A DNA stretch of 35,323 nt from Bacteroidales bacterium (GCA_024682995.1 JAIKYR010000031.1:1-35323); one strand, 5' to 3'; positions 23,401-31,225 are shown, counted from the stretch's first letter. Notes: a model not told the origin generated them from the sequence alone. Translations and numbers: made by a program.

Positions 23401-25446
23401 GATGACGACCTTGCTCTGATAAGTTGCACTGGAGGAAGATTTTCGAGACATAAAACTAAGTTCCAGTGTATTCAGCGGATTGGTAAATGCCGGCAACACC
23501 ACATAATTGGTACCACTGCTTGTGGCTGAATAGGAATACATATACAGATAATTGTTTCCGGAATATGCATTCGTGGTGGAGTTGTTGACATACGGGAAAT
23601 TCTGGTTGAGCAACGAATTGTCCTTGCGCCAGCAGTTCGGCACCGGATAGCCGCCGGCAGAACCGCCAGCGAAGCTTTCAAAGTCCTCTACATACGGGGC
23701 GGTTTTAGGCATACAAACCGTCACAAAGGAAAGCGACGTGGCATAGTAATAGTCGCTGCCACAGTTCGGACGCACACGAACATCCACAGTATAGGAGGTG
23801 GCATCGTCCAATCCGGTAATCGTGTAGAAGGTATCCGTAACGCCGGTCACATCCGTCCAGGTGGCATCACCCGGCATCTTATAACTGAAATCATAAGAAG
23901 ACACTCCCGTGGAACTCCAAGAGATCTGCACCGAATTGGTGGTCATACCCGAAACCTCCATCGTGGAAGGATACATACAATCCGACCAATACATGCCGAA
24001 GTCGTCCAAATAGGAAGTGGCCCCTGTGGATCTAAGCGTGATGTACCGACCTTGGGCCGTGGTGCCTGCCAGATTTATTATGGCTTGCTGCCAGTCGGTA
24101 TTTGCTGCCGGCGTGAAGGTTTGGACAGAGGTGAACGTATTAATATCCGTGGGATCGCTCATCACACCCACCTGGATGGCCGCCGACGATGTGGCCGACG
24201 ATTTTTTCAACCAAAACTGAACCGTCACATTTCTTGCCAGAGTGTCCGACAACAACGGCGGCGCGATGATATAAGAGCTGAGCGTTGATGACGCATACAT
24301 ATACACACTCGCGTTGCCGGAATAATGGTACGAAGTGTACAAATAGGGATAAGTTGTGGCGGTTGTGGTATATTTTCGGTTCCAGCAGGGCACCTCAAAA
24401 TGACCTGAACCCGTAGTGTAACCATCAAATTGCTCAGTGAACGGAAGCTGGGCTGCAACACAAGGATCAATGGGGACAAGAGGTGTGGCTTCGCATTCCG
24501 GTGACGACATAGCCGGGGTCCCGGTGCTGTAGATGGCCTCCACCGAATAACAATAGGAAGTGTTTTCCTGCAATCCAGTATCAATGAAAGAGAAGCCCTC
24601 AATCAGAGTGGTATCTACAAGAAGATAGTCACGATAGACTTTGAAACCCGACAGGTTGTCGGAGACGAACTCACCCTTTACCACAAACGGAATACCCATC
24701 TGTTCCAAGGAGGTACCATCCGTCAAAGCCGTCCAAATCCCATCACTTTTATTATATTGTATAGCATTGCCTGTGCTCAACTCGGTAAGGATGGAGCGAG
24801 GGGCAATCCAGGGAGTGTTGGAAGCCGTGAAGCTGACGGCCACCCAATACGTGCCGGCAGGCAACGGTGTGTTGATATTGGCCGTGATCCGCATGATCGG
24901 GCGGTCGGTGTTCGTCAAGGCCGTAGCCGTGGTACGATAGATGCCTGTCCACTCTTGTGCTGCCATACAGCTGACCGCACCGCTGGTCCACACCGGCACT
25001 GCCGTGGAGTCTATCGGCTGGGTGTCGTAAATGCGCACATAACAGCCAGTGAACGGCATGGAGGTGGGCGTGCTGCCCGTCACGTAGGCGAAGAAGTCGA
25101 TTTTGGAGACCACGGCCGCACCGTTCAAGGTAAACTCATCAGCCATCCAATACGAATCATCCAAATTGCTCAGATTGGCACTGGCATTGTAACCGTAGTT
25201 ACCTTGACCGCCATACATTGCGCTGACATCCGCACCATTCTCACCCGCCCCGGGACGAGTGACAAGATCAGCCTGATTGAAAAGATTCAGTCGGGAAGGC
25301 TGGGTGGTGCCATACGGCACATCCCATGTGATCTTCATCTGGGAGTGGGAAAGAGGTGTAACCACAACATTTTCAGGCGGATTTGTCTGGGCAAATCCCC
25401 AAACACTCATAAGAAGTGTTAAACAGAGTAAAAGCAGTTTTTTCAT
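17494..25446 (-). CDS. Giant T9SS-secreted modular protein with cleaved-adhesin (choice-of-anchor J) and fibronectin type III repeats
   Basis: 2650 residues. Signal peptide MKKLLLLCLTLLMSVWGFAQ. Residues about 25-325 hold an FN3-like domain interrupted by a beta-rich insert. Eight tandem modules start at about 328, 576, 843, 1098, 1361, 1619, 1868 and 2112, each about 245-265 residues. Each opens with Cys plus LPY/PFxxxFD, contains a signature G-V-M-S/T-D/N-P-x-D-x-x-TF, and ends in an FN3 domain opening C-x-x-P-x-N. Two further FN3 domains follow, then from about 2575 a T9SS type A sorting domain (YPNPNNGQF, VYDVYGKLL, GMYFVRIST, VTKSFVKK). Cleaved-adhesin domains are known from Porphyromonas gingipain/hemagglutinin proteins. 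The product should cross the outer membrane by T9SS and act at the surface, probably in adhesion. It is Thr/Ser/Tyr-rich with few Lys. Function beyond adhesion cannot be read. Confidence 0.88.
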   Translation of the reverse strand: MKKLLLLCLTLLMSVWGFAQTNPPENVVVTPLSHSQMKITWDVPYGTTQPSRLNLFNQADLVTRPGAGENGADVSAMYGGQGNYGYNASANLSNLDDSYWMADEFTLNGAAVVSKIDFFAYVTGSTPTSMPFTGCYVRIYDTQPIDSTAVPVWTSGAVSCMAAQEWTGIYRTTATALTNTDRPIMRITANINTPLPAGTYWVAVSFTASNTPWIAPRSILTELSTGNAIQYNKSDGIWTALTDGTSLEQMGIPFVVKGEFVSDNLSGFKVYRDYLLVDTTLIEGFSFIDTGLQENTSYCYSVEAIYSTGTPAMSSPECEATPLVPIDPCVAAQLPFTEQFDGYTTGSGHFEVPCWNRKYTTTATTYPYLYTSYHYSGNASVYMYASSTLSSYIIAPPLLSDTLARNVTVQFWLKKSSATSSAAIQVGVMSDPTDINTFTSVQTFTPAANTDWQQAIINLAGTTAQGRYITLRSTGATSYLDDFGMYWSDCMYPSTMEVSGMTTNSVQISWSSTGVSSYDFSYKMPGDATWTDVTGVTDTFYTITGLDDATSYTVDVRVRPNCGSDYYYATSLSFVTVCMPKTAPYVEDFESFAGGSAGGYPVPNCWRKDNSLLNQNFPYVNNSTTNAYSGNNYLYMYSYSATSSGTNYVVLPAFTNPLNTLELSFMSRKSSSSATYQSKVVIGIVTDPVDFNTFIPLDSLENTTTNYEEYTLSLANYNGPAGYIAFIVAKPPMGSSYGYNGIFIDNLTVTIPGCSMPENLVQTNGSDNSISCSWNAPAGSTPLSYTLAYLDAEDPAATWVEITNITDTTYTVTGLIDDNKYKFKVRMTCASGVSPYCFEEEFTTVCSDVLDVPYVQDFNTYANNAYLDCWTRPLAYASSATLTYPSVYTSTSYAHDGAAALRFSSKNAWAATPPINANIESLTLNFWAYQVAVTSGNLEIGVMSNPFDTSTFELVHTVPTATGSHQFVEVRFDSVQTTGFNRHIAFRLNTTGTGLYYIDELNLDFTNDCPRPENVTFSNTTTTSVDVAWQSNPDVSSWTLRIKPTNDDDAAWTEYSGLTTSNCPVANLIPSTNYTVQVQADCGMGSASPWSLEYSFMTECGIISTLPFTDNFDTYGTGSNVHPTCWTHGCTNTGTYNYYPYLTTTNFSAPASVYFSSGTQSGQSDYTYYSNFLATPRIDDSFNISSLAATFRVRSSSTSYMLMIGFMTDSMNINTFVPYDTIQVSTTNTWEEKLVEFTNYTGTGRFLAFKFGGTNITSNMYLDNFTLDQIHTCYKPVNVSVEEQTQTSITLSWSPGAMETEWEIAYKEDTVSQWTSVPGITDTVYTLHGLNVGTIYQFKIKSVCGYGDESAYTDEITTTTLCNAITTIPYTENFDGSVSRYTNLPDCWSKYYSGTTTTYPYVNTAVGNVNTLPGALYLYATTTYFDIAILPELDASIDLTTLKMSFKTKITTAENKVVVGVMDNPANPNSFVPVQAICPSTLSTWEDMSVYFANYTGTGRFIAIKCGDKERTNTVRIDDMVIDTAESCFMPLDVTVHGVSSESAEIVWYSTPNVSSCEYVYGEPGFLPDTATPITIYNPGGSFLLENLQPNTDYTFYVRNICPDGLPSPWSFACNFTTTCAPFPVPYSHDFDNMSTGSGNVPECWTKTGNGTLYTNNSASYVYIGNYLYFYTSSTTSNYAVLPEFDANINVLQLNFFGKFSNINYSVEVGVMSNPNDMSTFEHVETVNARTTVWNEFHIPFTSYVGTGKFIAIRSVQTAATLYIDNLSVTYAPGCVKPANLTATDITMTSASLKWRNGSGETEWEVAYGPEGFSPDVLVAGATSVTAYEDSLTITGLTPGTNYDVYVRSICSPTENSAWSQVYSFRTDCSPIDTLPYVQDFENQGSGTSAFPHCWERETTYSTTTLYPYISSGSLYFYSGSTSYTLATTPPFNRNINTLQIQFDYKASSADYSLIVGVMTDPYDLSTFVPVDTVSSPLPSIFDPKRVVFSQYNGNGRCIAFLSRTDSYNTVYVDNVVVSEIPACFDPQGLMVTQVTGNTVTLDWTDPWNASPAGYTVRYAEAGTSTYSYLPNVTTHPYVVTGLQAGTTYEFAVMANCTASDGSAYSDAVTAQTVCAPQALPYLENFDAITTNATYQTEGVLPDCWHGYSTFEASAWQPHVISRLASTSYAFASSEPNTLLMQAYPTDSTLVALPEFSEPLSNISIAFAKRMGTADASYVRLEVGYVTNPYDINTFVSVANITPVTTITRDSVTFQDVTNVPAGARIAFKWVNTYPTSTTLAYRCCVDDIAVRPLVVCNAPTNLAYSNLTANSASISWSPNGASQWEVNYKTQAAATWQTMNVSAPNCVLSNLTEQTDYEVRVRALCANNIQSDWSTLLTFTTLQADACLVPTGLNVGTITTSSVDLSWNATNAVSWILQYRKTSETTWNQQPVATNHYTLGNLDPETEYKVEVKAVCGDNASSDWSAELTFTTEALPTGCQEPTNLTATEMTKNSVKLNWTENGTATSWTINYKENGVSQESSVTVSEHPYVLTGLLPQTTYAVYVVANCANGQTAASSLINFSTLADGITDYELATSLYPNPNNGQFIINNEQLIINNVQVYDVYGKLLKTVEAGDNTVELDVRELASGMYFVRISTEKGVVTKSFVKK
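17648..17699 (-). repeat. A/T-rich repeat encoding the linker of the T9SS sorting domain
   Basis: On the minus strand this reads GAACAATGGACAGTTTATAA and continues with alternating AATTAATAATGAAC-type units. It encodes residues about 2583-2600 (QFIINNEQLIINNVQ), a low-complexity Ile/Asn-rich stretch within the C-terminal sorting domain. It shares the GAACARTGGACA start and ATTAATAATTAA runs with the non-coding copy at 17313-17358 about 300 bases away. Confidence 0.7.
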
Positions 25447-25513
25447 AATAATTTACTTTATTGTGTTATCTATTTGTTGCTCTTTATTTCTATTTGTTAC
25501 AAAAAACGAGGGA

Positions 25514-25521
25514 CAAAAATA
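25514..25521 (-). promoter_or_regulatory. TAnnTTTG promoter element for the giant T9SS gene
   Basis: Minus strand TATTTTTG, about 68 bases before the giant gene's ATG and just downstream of the terminator of the preceding peptidase gene. No TTTG at a proper -33 distance is visible. It places the giant gene in its own transcript. Confidence 0.5.
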
Positions 25522-25527
25522 CAAAAA

Positions 25528-25555
25528 AAACGGCACTGTGTAATGCCGTTTTTTT
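25528..25555 (-). terminator. Intrinsic terminator of the S46 peptidase gene
   Basis: Minus strand: AAAAACGGCA, an 8-base loop, then TGCCGTTTTT continuing into a T run. It lies 28 bases after the peptidase stop. The complementary strand also has a T run, so it would work in both directions. Confidence 0.85.
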
Positions 25556-25582
25556 AGTTCTAACAAATATTAGGAAATCCCC

Positions 25583-27727
25583 CTATTGCACAATTTTTAT
25601 TTCCTGCATCAGGTTTTGGGCGTTGGCCATCTTGTCGATGATGAAGAGCAGATAGCGCATGTCCATGCAGATGGTGCGCTGTACCTCGTTCTCAAAAGCA
25701 ATGTCACCACTCATGGCTTCCCAATTGCCGTCGAAGGCCAAGCCAATGAGATTGCCATTGGCGTCAATGACTGGGCTGCCGGAGTTGCCGCCCGTGATGT
25801 CGTTGGTGGTGATGAAGTTGACCACAAGGTCACCGTTCTCGTTGGCGTAGCGGCCGTAGTCGTGGTTTTCCCACAACCGGATAAGGTCTTTGGGCACGTC
25901 AAATTCCCAGTCGCCAGGCTTGTACTTGGCCATCACACCATCCAACGTGGTGATGTAGTTGTAGGTGACGGCATCCGCCGGCTGGCACTCCTGCACGCTG
26001 CCGTAGGTAAGGCGCATGGTGAAGTTGGCATCCGGATAGAAGTTACGGTCATTCTGCATCTCCATCAAACCCTGCATGTACAAACGGTTGGCGCGGTCGC
26101 AGTTCACCTCGTCGGCCTCATCTCCCAACTTCCAGTATGATTGCAAGATATCGTACATCAAAGCGTAAATGGGATCTTTCGTCAGCGACTTCGGATTCTC
26201 AATCCACGCATTCAGTTTGTCGGCATCCACAAAAATGGACTTGGCAAAGGCTTTATCCACAAATGCCGTAAAATCGCCTCCAGACTTGTCGCCCACATTC
26301 TTAATGAGGATCGGCAACTGGTCGTGGTTCACATCTTTATAGAAAAGATTCAAGAGAGCGATGGTGACGTCACGGTCCAATGCCTTGTTATAATCTTTAA
26401 AGAAATTATCAAAATCCGGTTTCATTTTTTTCGCATACGCGATGATTTTGTCTTTCGGAGCCGCTTTTGTCTCAATAGCCTTGTTCAGTGAACGGAATTT
26501 CAGGGCAAATGCCACGGCCTCACCCCCGCGCCAACCGGCTTCACGATGGTAGATGAGCGCTTTGGTGTAGCTTTTCTGATATTTCCAATATTTGTCAAGC
26601 TCATCTAAAACATTGATATACTTCTTCATCCGATCCTCACTACGGTACGTCCAGTTACGGAAATCCTGCTCCTGGGTCACACGCTTGTCATACACCTTGT
26701 TCTGCTTAAGCTGTTTCACCTGACCGATATAATATTTCCAGTAGTTGCTCACACCAGCCTGCTTGGAGGCGTATTGGATGAAAACGGCGGGGTCGGCATC
26801 CATGTGCTTGCGGTACTGTTCCAGCTTGGTGGTACGGCAATCCACAATAGCAGGGCCTTCCAATTCAATGATGTTTTTCACGGCACCGGAATAGGAGTAG
26901 CGGTCAGTGGAGCCGGGATAACCCAGGATCATAGTGTAATCGCCCGGCTGCACGCCTTTTAACGAAATCGGCAGATAGTGCTTCGATTTCATAGGCACAT
27001 TGTCCTTGCTATACGTGGCGGGCTTGCCGTCGGGGGATGTATAAACGCGGAAGATGCAGAAGTCGCCCTTGTGGCGTGGCCACGTCCAGTTGTCGGTGTC
27101 GGCACCATACTTGCCAATGCCCCAAGGCGGACAGGCCACAAGGCGCACATCCTTATATACGTCGTACTCAAACAGGATGTACTGGTTGCCGTGGTAGAAG
27201 GGGACGATTTCCACCTTAACATCGCGCTTTCCCTTGCGCTCGGCGGCGAGCATCTTACCGTTTTCCTCGATTTTCTTGGCGCGTTCCTCTTCCGACATAT
27301 TGTCGGTAACACCCTTCAGCACGATTGTCGTAACGTCTTCAATATAAGACAGGAACGATACAGTAAGGCCTTCATTGGGCAGTTCCTCATCTTTGCTGCG
27401 GGCCCAGAAGCCGTCCTGCAGGTAGTCGTGTTCCACGGAGGCGTGTGCCTGCACGTAGGAGAGGCCGCAGTGGTGGTTGGTAAGCAGCAGACCTTCAGGG
27501 GAGATCAGCTCGCCGGTGCAGCCGCCGCCGAATTGCACGATGGCGTCCTTGAGGCTGGGCTGGTTGAAGCTGAAGATCTGTTCAGCAGTGAGCTTGCAGC
27601 CAAGGCGCTGCATGTCAGCCAGATTCTGTCCGTTGATGGAATACGGGAGCCACATGCCCTCATCGGCACGGGCACCTAATACAAGCATCATCAAAGCGAT
27701 GCACAATAGGTTGATTTTATGTTTCAT
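25583..27727 (-). CDS. S46-family dipeptidyl-peptidase, DPP7-like
   Basis: 714 residues from the ATG at 27727; an upstream in-frame start at 27808 would add 27 residues before the signal peptide MKHKINLLCIALMMLVLGARA and is rejected. Chymotrypsin-fold landmarks are TNHHCG (83-88, catalytic His), the TDNWTWPRHKGDF segment (catalytic Asp region), and GGNSGSP with Ser at about 649. The residue before NWE in FDGNWEAMSGD (about 666) is Gly. In this family Gly at that position characterises DPP7 (hydrophobic P1), while Arg characterises DPP11 (Asp/Glu P1). The enzyme removes N-terminal dipeptides in the periplasm and feeds amino acid utilisation in asaccharolytic Bacteroidota. It is a single gene with its own TAnnTTTG element and terminator. 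Confidence 0.92.
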   Translation of the reverse strand: MKHKINLLCIALMMLVLGARADEGMWLPYSINGQNLADMQRLGCKLTAEQIFSFNQPSLKDAIVQFGGGCTGELISPEGLLLTNHHCGLSYVQAHASVEHDYLQDGFWARSKDEELPNEGLTVSFLSYIEDVTTIVLKGVTDNMSEEERAKKIEENGKMLAAERKGKRDVKVEIVPFYHGNQYILFEYDVYKDVRLVACPPWGIGKYGADTDNWTWPRHKGDFCIFRVYTSPDGKPATYSKDNVPMKSKHYLPISLKGVQPGDYTMILGYPGSTDRYSYSGAVKNIIELEGPAIVDCRTTKLEQYRKHMDADPAVFIQYASKQAGVSNYWKYYIGQVKQLKQNKVYDKRVTQEQDFRNWTYRSEDRMKKYINVLDELDKYWKYQKSYTKALIYHREAGWRGGEAVAFALKFRSLNKAIETKAAPKDKIIAYAKKMKPDFDNFFKDYNKALDRDVTIALLNLFYKDVNHDQLPILIKNVGDKSGGDFTAFVDKAFAKSIFVDADKLNAWIENPKSLTKDPIYALMYDILQSYWKLGDEADEVNCDRANRLYMQGLMEMQNDRNFYPDANFTMRLTYGSVQECQPADAVTYNYITTLDGVMAKYKPGDWEFDVPKDLIRLWENHDYGRYANENGDLVVNFITTNDITGGNSGSPVIDANGNLIGLAFDGNWEAMSGDIAFENEVQRTICMDMRYLLFIIDKMANAQNLMQEIKIVQ

Positions 27728-27748
27728 CTTGTCTGTAATTTGAAAGTG

Positions 27749-27756
27749 CAAAGGTA
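27749..27756 (-). promoter_or_regulatory. TAnnTTTG promoter element for the S46 peptidase
   Basis: Minus strand TACCTTTG, 21 bases before the chosen start. This placement supports the start at 27727, because the upstream alternative at 27808 would lie before the promoter. Confidence 0.5.
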
Positions 27757-27806
27757 GGAAAAATTTGGCAAACCCCACCTGGAATCCCACACATCCATCT
27801 TCGGGC

Positions 27807-27839
27807 ACAAAAAAAACTCTCCCCTTGCGGAGAGAGTTT
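27807..27839 (-). terminator. Intrinsic terminator of the rpsF-rpsR-rplI operon
   Basis: Minus strand: AAACTCTCTCC, tetraloop GCAA, GGGGAGAGTTT and a following T run. The 11-pair stem contains a single U-G wobble and is closed by a GNRA tetraloop. It ends about 24 bases after the rplI stop. Confidence 0.9.
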
Positions 27840-27862
27840 CGTATAGGTGAGAGCGTATAACA

Positions 27863-28321
27863 CTACTCTTGCTCGGCCACCACGTTGAGCTTGATGCTCA
27901 CCTTGTTGAAATCCTTGTGCAGGTTGACCATGGCGGTGTATTCGCCCAGTTCTTTGATGTGGTCTTCGTGCATGATGATCTTTCTGCGGTCGATGTCAAT
28001 GTCGTGCTGCTCTTTCAGTGCGTTGGCCACGGCGATGGACGTGACGGAACCGAAGATGGTGCCCTTTTCAGAAGCCTTGGTCGGAATTGTGACCTCAAGA
28101 CCCTCGATTTTACCGGCGAGGAACTCGGCCTCTTTTCTGATCTTTTCGGCTTTGAAAGCACGCTGTTTCAGCGTCTCTGCCAGCATTTTTTTCTTCGCGG
28201 GGGTGGCAAGCTCGGCCAGACCGTTCGGAATGAGATAATTACGAGCATAACCGTCTTTAACCTTTACGAGGTCATCGGCATAGCCTAAATTCTGTACGTC
28301 TTGTTTTAATATAATTTCCAT
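27863..28321 (-). CDS. rplI: 50S ribosomal protein bL9
   Basis: 152 residues. The N-terminal domain starts MEIILKQDVQNLGYADDLVK and carries the bL9 signature GYARNYLIPNGLAELAT. A long connecting helix (about 45-75) rich in Ala, Lys and Glu and a C-terminal RNA-binding domain (FGSVTSIAVANAL, LGEYTAMVNLH) follow. bL9 binds 23S rRNA near the L1 stalk and influences frame maintenance. It is the last gene of the operon, 14 bases after rpsR, followed by a strong terminator. Confidence 0.97.
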   Translation of the reverse strand: MEIILKQDVQNLGYADDLVKVKDGYARNYLIPNGLAELATPAKKKMLAETLKQRAFKAEKIRKEAEFLAGKIEGLEVTIPTKASEKGTIFGSVTSIAVANALKEQHDIDIDRRKIIMHEDHIKELGEYTAMVNLHKDFNKVSIKLNVVAEQE

Positions 28322-28335
28322 GTCAATTCCTCCTA

Positions 28336-28608
28336 TTAGTTAGATTTTAAATTGTCGGTTACGAACGGCAGAAGGGCCAAGTGACGGGCTCTCTTGACAG
28401 CCTGGGCCACTTTCTTCTGATATTTCAGGGAAGTACCGGTGAGACGACGGGGCAGAATCTTACCCTGCTCGTTCACGAACTTCTTAAGAAATTCGCCATC
28501 CTTGTAGTCAATGTACTTGATACCGCTCTTTTTGAAACGGCAGTATTTTTTCTTCTTAATATCAACTGCTACGGGAGCAATGTATTTGATGTCAGATTGT
28601 TGTGCCAT
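28336..28608 (-). CDS. rpsR: 30S ribosomal protein bS18
   Basis: 90 residues. The core [19 protein letters not shown], then the family signature [19 protein letters not shown] and [11 protein letters not shown], are all present. bS18 pairs with bS6 on the 30S platform; in Bacteroidota these proteins, with bS21, help to bury the anti-Shine-Dalgarno. That fits the absence of Shine-Dalgarno sequences before genes in this window. The gene starts 2 bases after the rpsF stop. Confidence 0.97.
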   Translation of the reverse strand: MAQQSDIKYIAPVAVDIKKKKYCRFKKSGIKYIDYKDGEFLKKFVNEQGKILPRRLTGTSLKYQKKVAQAVKRARHLALLPFVTDNLKSN

Positions 28609-28610
28609 AA

Positions 28611-29057
28611 TTATTCTGCTTGTTCTGTTTGATTAGACTCGTTGTTAACTTCCTGAGGTTGTTCGGCTACGGGAGCTTCCTCTTTCACCTCTTCCTTCAC
28701 TTCCTCGGCAGCAGCTGCCTTGGCGTTGCGGTTCGCACGTCTTTTCTCCGCATAAGCGATAGCGTACTTGTCCATGCTCACGGTGAGGAAACGCATGATG
28801 CGCTCGTCACGACGGTATTGCAGTTCCAATGCCTCTACGACGGCGCCGTCTTCTGCCTTGAATTCGAAAAGGTGGTAGAATCCGGAGGATTTCTTCTGGA
28901 TGGGATACTCCAACTTGCGGAGGCCCCAGTTCTCCTGATGGACGATCTCAGCACCGTTGTCGGTGAGGATCTTCTCAAACTTTTGTACCGTTTCCTTCAT
29001 CTGATCTTCAGACAAAACGGGCGTCATAATGAAAACGGTTTCATACTGATTTGCCAT
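28611..29057 (-). CDS. rpsF: 30S ribosomal protein bS6
   Basis: 148 residues. The ferredoxin-like core begins [20 protein letters not shown] and includes the [22 protein letters not shown] strand/loop and [16 protein letters not shown]. From about residue 108 there is an Ala/Glu/Val-rich acidic tail ([19 protein letters not shown]) longer than in E. coli, a common variable feature. It is the first gene of rpsF-rpsR-rplI. The leader is about 50 bases from a TACTTTTG element, too short and A/T-rich to show an obvious S6:S18-binding structure. Confidence 0.97.
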   Translation of the reverse strand: MANQYETVFIMTPVLSEDQMKETVQKFEKILTDNGAEIVHQENWGLRKLEYPIQKKSSGFYHLFEFKAEDGAVVEALELQYRRDERIMRFLTVSMDKYAIAYAEKRRANRNAKAAAAEEVKEEVKEEAPVAEQPQEVNNESNQTEQAE

Positions 29058-29106
29058 AATTTGTTAAAGTTTGTTTGTTAAAAAATGTGTTTAAAATTTT
29101 GGGCGG

Positions 29107-29114
29107 CAAAAGTA
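29107..29114 (-). promoter_or_regulatory. TAnnTTTG promoter element for rpsF-rpsR-rplI
   Basis: Minus strand TACTTTTG followed by CCGCCC, 49 bases before the rpsF start. It lies in the 134-base spacer that also contains the region downstream of the uvrB stop. No convincing hairpin terminator for uvrB was found in this spacer, so uvrB transcripts may run into the operon. Confidence 0.5.
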
Positions 29115-29191
29115 CAAAAATTTTCTTATCTTCCAACAGGTTAGGAAGATTTATTTTCAACAGGCACAAAAAACGCAGATTATCCTCTGAA

Positions 29192-31225
29192 TCAGTACTC
29201 GCTAATACGCTGGTCTATCTCCTTTATCTGATCGCGGAGCAGAATTGCCGTGTCAAAATCCAAATCTTTGACAGCCTTGTCCATCTCTTTTCGGAGTTTT
29301 TTCTTTTTTTGTTCCAATTGTTCGACGTTGAGCAGGCGGATGTCGGGTTCGGCGGCCAACGCTCTTGGAGCCTCAAAGGTCTTGTATTCTTTGACCTTCT
29401 TGTCGCCCGACTGTGTGACGGCATCATTAATATTACCTGCCAAATAGACCTCCTCCGACTTGATCACCCCCTTGGGCGTGATGTGATGAGCCTCGTTATA
29501 AGCCATCTGCTTGGCCCGGCGGCGCGCGGTCTCGTCCATCGTGGCCTGCATCGACTTGGTGATTTTGTTGGCATAGAAGATAACGCGTCCGTTCACATGG
29601 CGCGCCGCACGGCCCGCCGTCTGCGTAAGCGACCGCTCGTTGCGTAGGAAGCCCTCCTTGTCGGCATCCATGATGGCCACCAACGAAACTTCCGGCAAAT
29701 CAAGGCCTTCGCGCAACAGATTCACTCCCACCAGCACATCAATAGCCCCGAATCGCAGGTCCTTGAGAATCTCCACGCGGTCCAAGGTCTCCACATCCGA
29801 ATGTATGTAGCAGGATTTTATCCCGATATTGATCAAATATGTATTCAATTCCTCGGCCATGCGTTTGGTCAGCGTGGTCACCAGCACACGCTCGCCCCTG
29901 TCAACGGTGTCTTCAATCTCGTTCAACAGGTCGTCCACCTGGTTGGTGGCAGGACGCACCTCGATAGGCGGGTCCAACAGGCCCGTGGGACGCACCACCT
30001 GCTCCACCACCACCCCACCGGAGCGCTGCAACTCAAAATCGGCCGGCGTAGCGCTCATGAAGATGGTCTGCCCGATCAGGCTCTCAAACTCCGCGAATTT
30101 CAACGGCCGGTTGTCCAACGCCGCCGGCAAGCGGAAACCATAGTCCACCAGATTGATCTTCCGCGAACGGTCGCCCCCGTACATGGCCCCGATTTGCGGC
30201 ACCGTGACGTGGCTCTCGTCAATCACCAGCACAAAATCATCCGGGAAAAAGTCCAAGATACAGAAGGGTCGTTCACCAGGCTTGCGTTTGTCGAAATAAC
30301 GCGAATAATTCTCAATGCCGGAACAATAGCCTAACTCCTTCATCATCTCCACATCATAATTCACACGATCATCCAACCGCTTGGCCTCCAAATGCTTGCC
30401 AATGGATTTCAAGTAGGCAATCTGCTCACCAAGGTCCAGCTTGATTTGGTCAATAGCTTCATTCATCGACTGTTGGGTGGTAACGAAGATGCTGGCTGGA
30501 TAGATGGTGACCTTCTCTACCTTGCCAATCACCCCGCCAGTGGCGGCCTCCAACTCGGCAATGGATTCTATTTCATCGTCAAAGAAGACGATACGGTAGG
30601 CGCAATCGCTGTATGGAGGATAAATGTCCACCGTGTCGCCCTTCACGCGGAACTGCGACGGCTGAAGGTCCAGCTCCGTGCGCGAATAGAGGCTGTTGAC
30701 GAACGTGAGCAACAGCTTGTTACGGTCAATCAGCATTCCAGTGTGCAGATGGATGACGTTCTTGGCAAAGTCATCGGGATTGCCGATGCCGTATATGCAG
30801 GACACCGAAGCGACAACAATCACATCGCGGCGGCCCGACAGCAGCGACGCCGTCGTGTGCAAGCGCAGTTTTTCAATCTCATCGTTGATGGCCAAGTCCT
30901 TCTCTATGTACGTGTTCGTCGTCGGGATGTAGGCCTCCGGCTGGTAATAATCGTAGTAGGAAACGTAGTACTCCACCGCGTTGTCCGGAAAGAACTGCTT
31001 GAATTCGCTGTACAGCTGCGCCGCCAAGGTCTTGTTGTGGCTGAGCACCAGGGCAGGACGGTTTACCTGCTGAAGGACATTGGCGATGGTGAACGTCTTG
31101 CCGGAGCCAGTCACGCCCAACAGCGTCTGCGCCTGGTCGCCGCGGTTGAGGCCGTCCACCAGTTGCCGGATGGCGGTGGGCTGGTCGCCTGAAGGTTTAT
31201 ATGAAGAGGAAAGTTTGAATTCCAT
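29192..31225 (-). CDS. uvrB: UvrABC system protein B
   Basis: 677 residues. Helicase motif I is GVTGSGKT (37-44), the beta-hairpin region carries YYVSYYDYYQPEAYIP, motif II reads VIDESHVTVPQ, motifs V/VI include LVGVNLLREGLDLPEVSLV and QTAGRAARHVNGRVI, and the C-terminal UVR motif (KKKLRKEMDKAVKDLDF) binds UvrC. UvrB loads at damaged DNA with UvrA and positions UvrC for incision in nucleotide excision repair. Length and order are normal. The gene is monocistronic, divergent from the M16 peptidase gene, with a TACTTTTG element on its own strand. Confidence 0.98.
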   Translation of the reverse strand: MEFKLSSSYKPSGDQPTAIRQLVDGLNRGDQAQTLLGVTGSGKTFTIANVLQQVNRPALVLSHNKTLAAQLYSEFKQFFPDNAVEYYVSYYDYYQPEAYIPTTNTYIEKDLAINDEIEKLRLHTTASLLSGRRDVIVVASVSCIYGIGNPDDFAKNVIHLHTGMLIDRNKLLLTFVNSLYSRTELDLQPSQFRVKGDTVDIYPPYSDCAYRIVFFDDEIESIAELEAATGGVIGKVEKVTIYPASIFVTTQQSMNEAIDQIKLDLGEQIAYLKSIGKHLEAKRLDDRVNYDVEMMKELGYCSGIENYSRYFDKRKPGERPFCILDFFPDDFVLVIDESHVTVPQIGAMYGGDRSRKINLVDYGFRLPAALDNRPLKFAEFESLIGQTIFMSATPADFELQRSGGVVVEQVVRPTGLLDPPIEVRPATNQVDDLLNEIEDTVDRGERVLVTTLTKRMAEELNTYLINIGIKSCYIHSDVETLDRVEILKDLRFGAIDVLVGVNLLREGLDLPEVSLVAIMDADKEGFLRNERSLTQTAGRAARHVNGRVIFYANKITKSMQATMDETARRRAKQMAYNEAHHITPKGVIKSEEVYLAGNINDAVTQSGDKKVKEYKTFEAPRALAAEPDIRLLNVEQLEQKKKKLRKEMDKAVKDLDFDTAILLRDQIKEIDQRISEY

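Noticed and set aside
26978-27679. 233-codon plus-strand frame opposite the S46 peptidase
   Set aside because: Antisense shadow of a clearly conserved peptidase gene.
27728-27808. Upstream start for the S46 peptidase
   Set aside because: It would put 27 residues before an obvious signal peptide and lies upstream of the TACCTTTG promoter element.
29058-29106. S6:S18-binding autoregulatory leader before rpsF
   Set aside because: The leader is about 50 bases, A/T-rich, and shows no hairpin with the expected CCG bulge; only a GCCGCC next to the promoter is present.
30392-31192. 266-codon plus-strand frame opposite uvrB
   Set aside because: It is a shadow of uvrB; composition (Arg/His/Val-rich) is typical of an antisense frame and no motif is seen.
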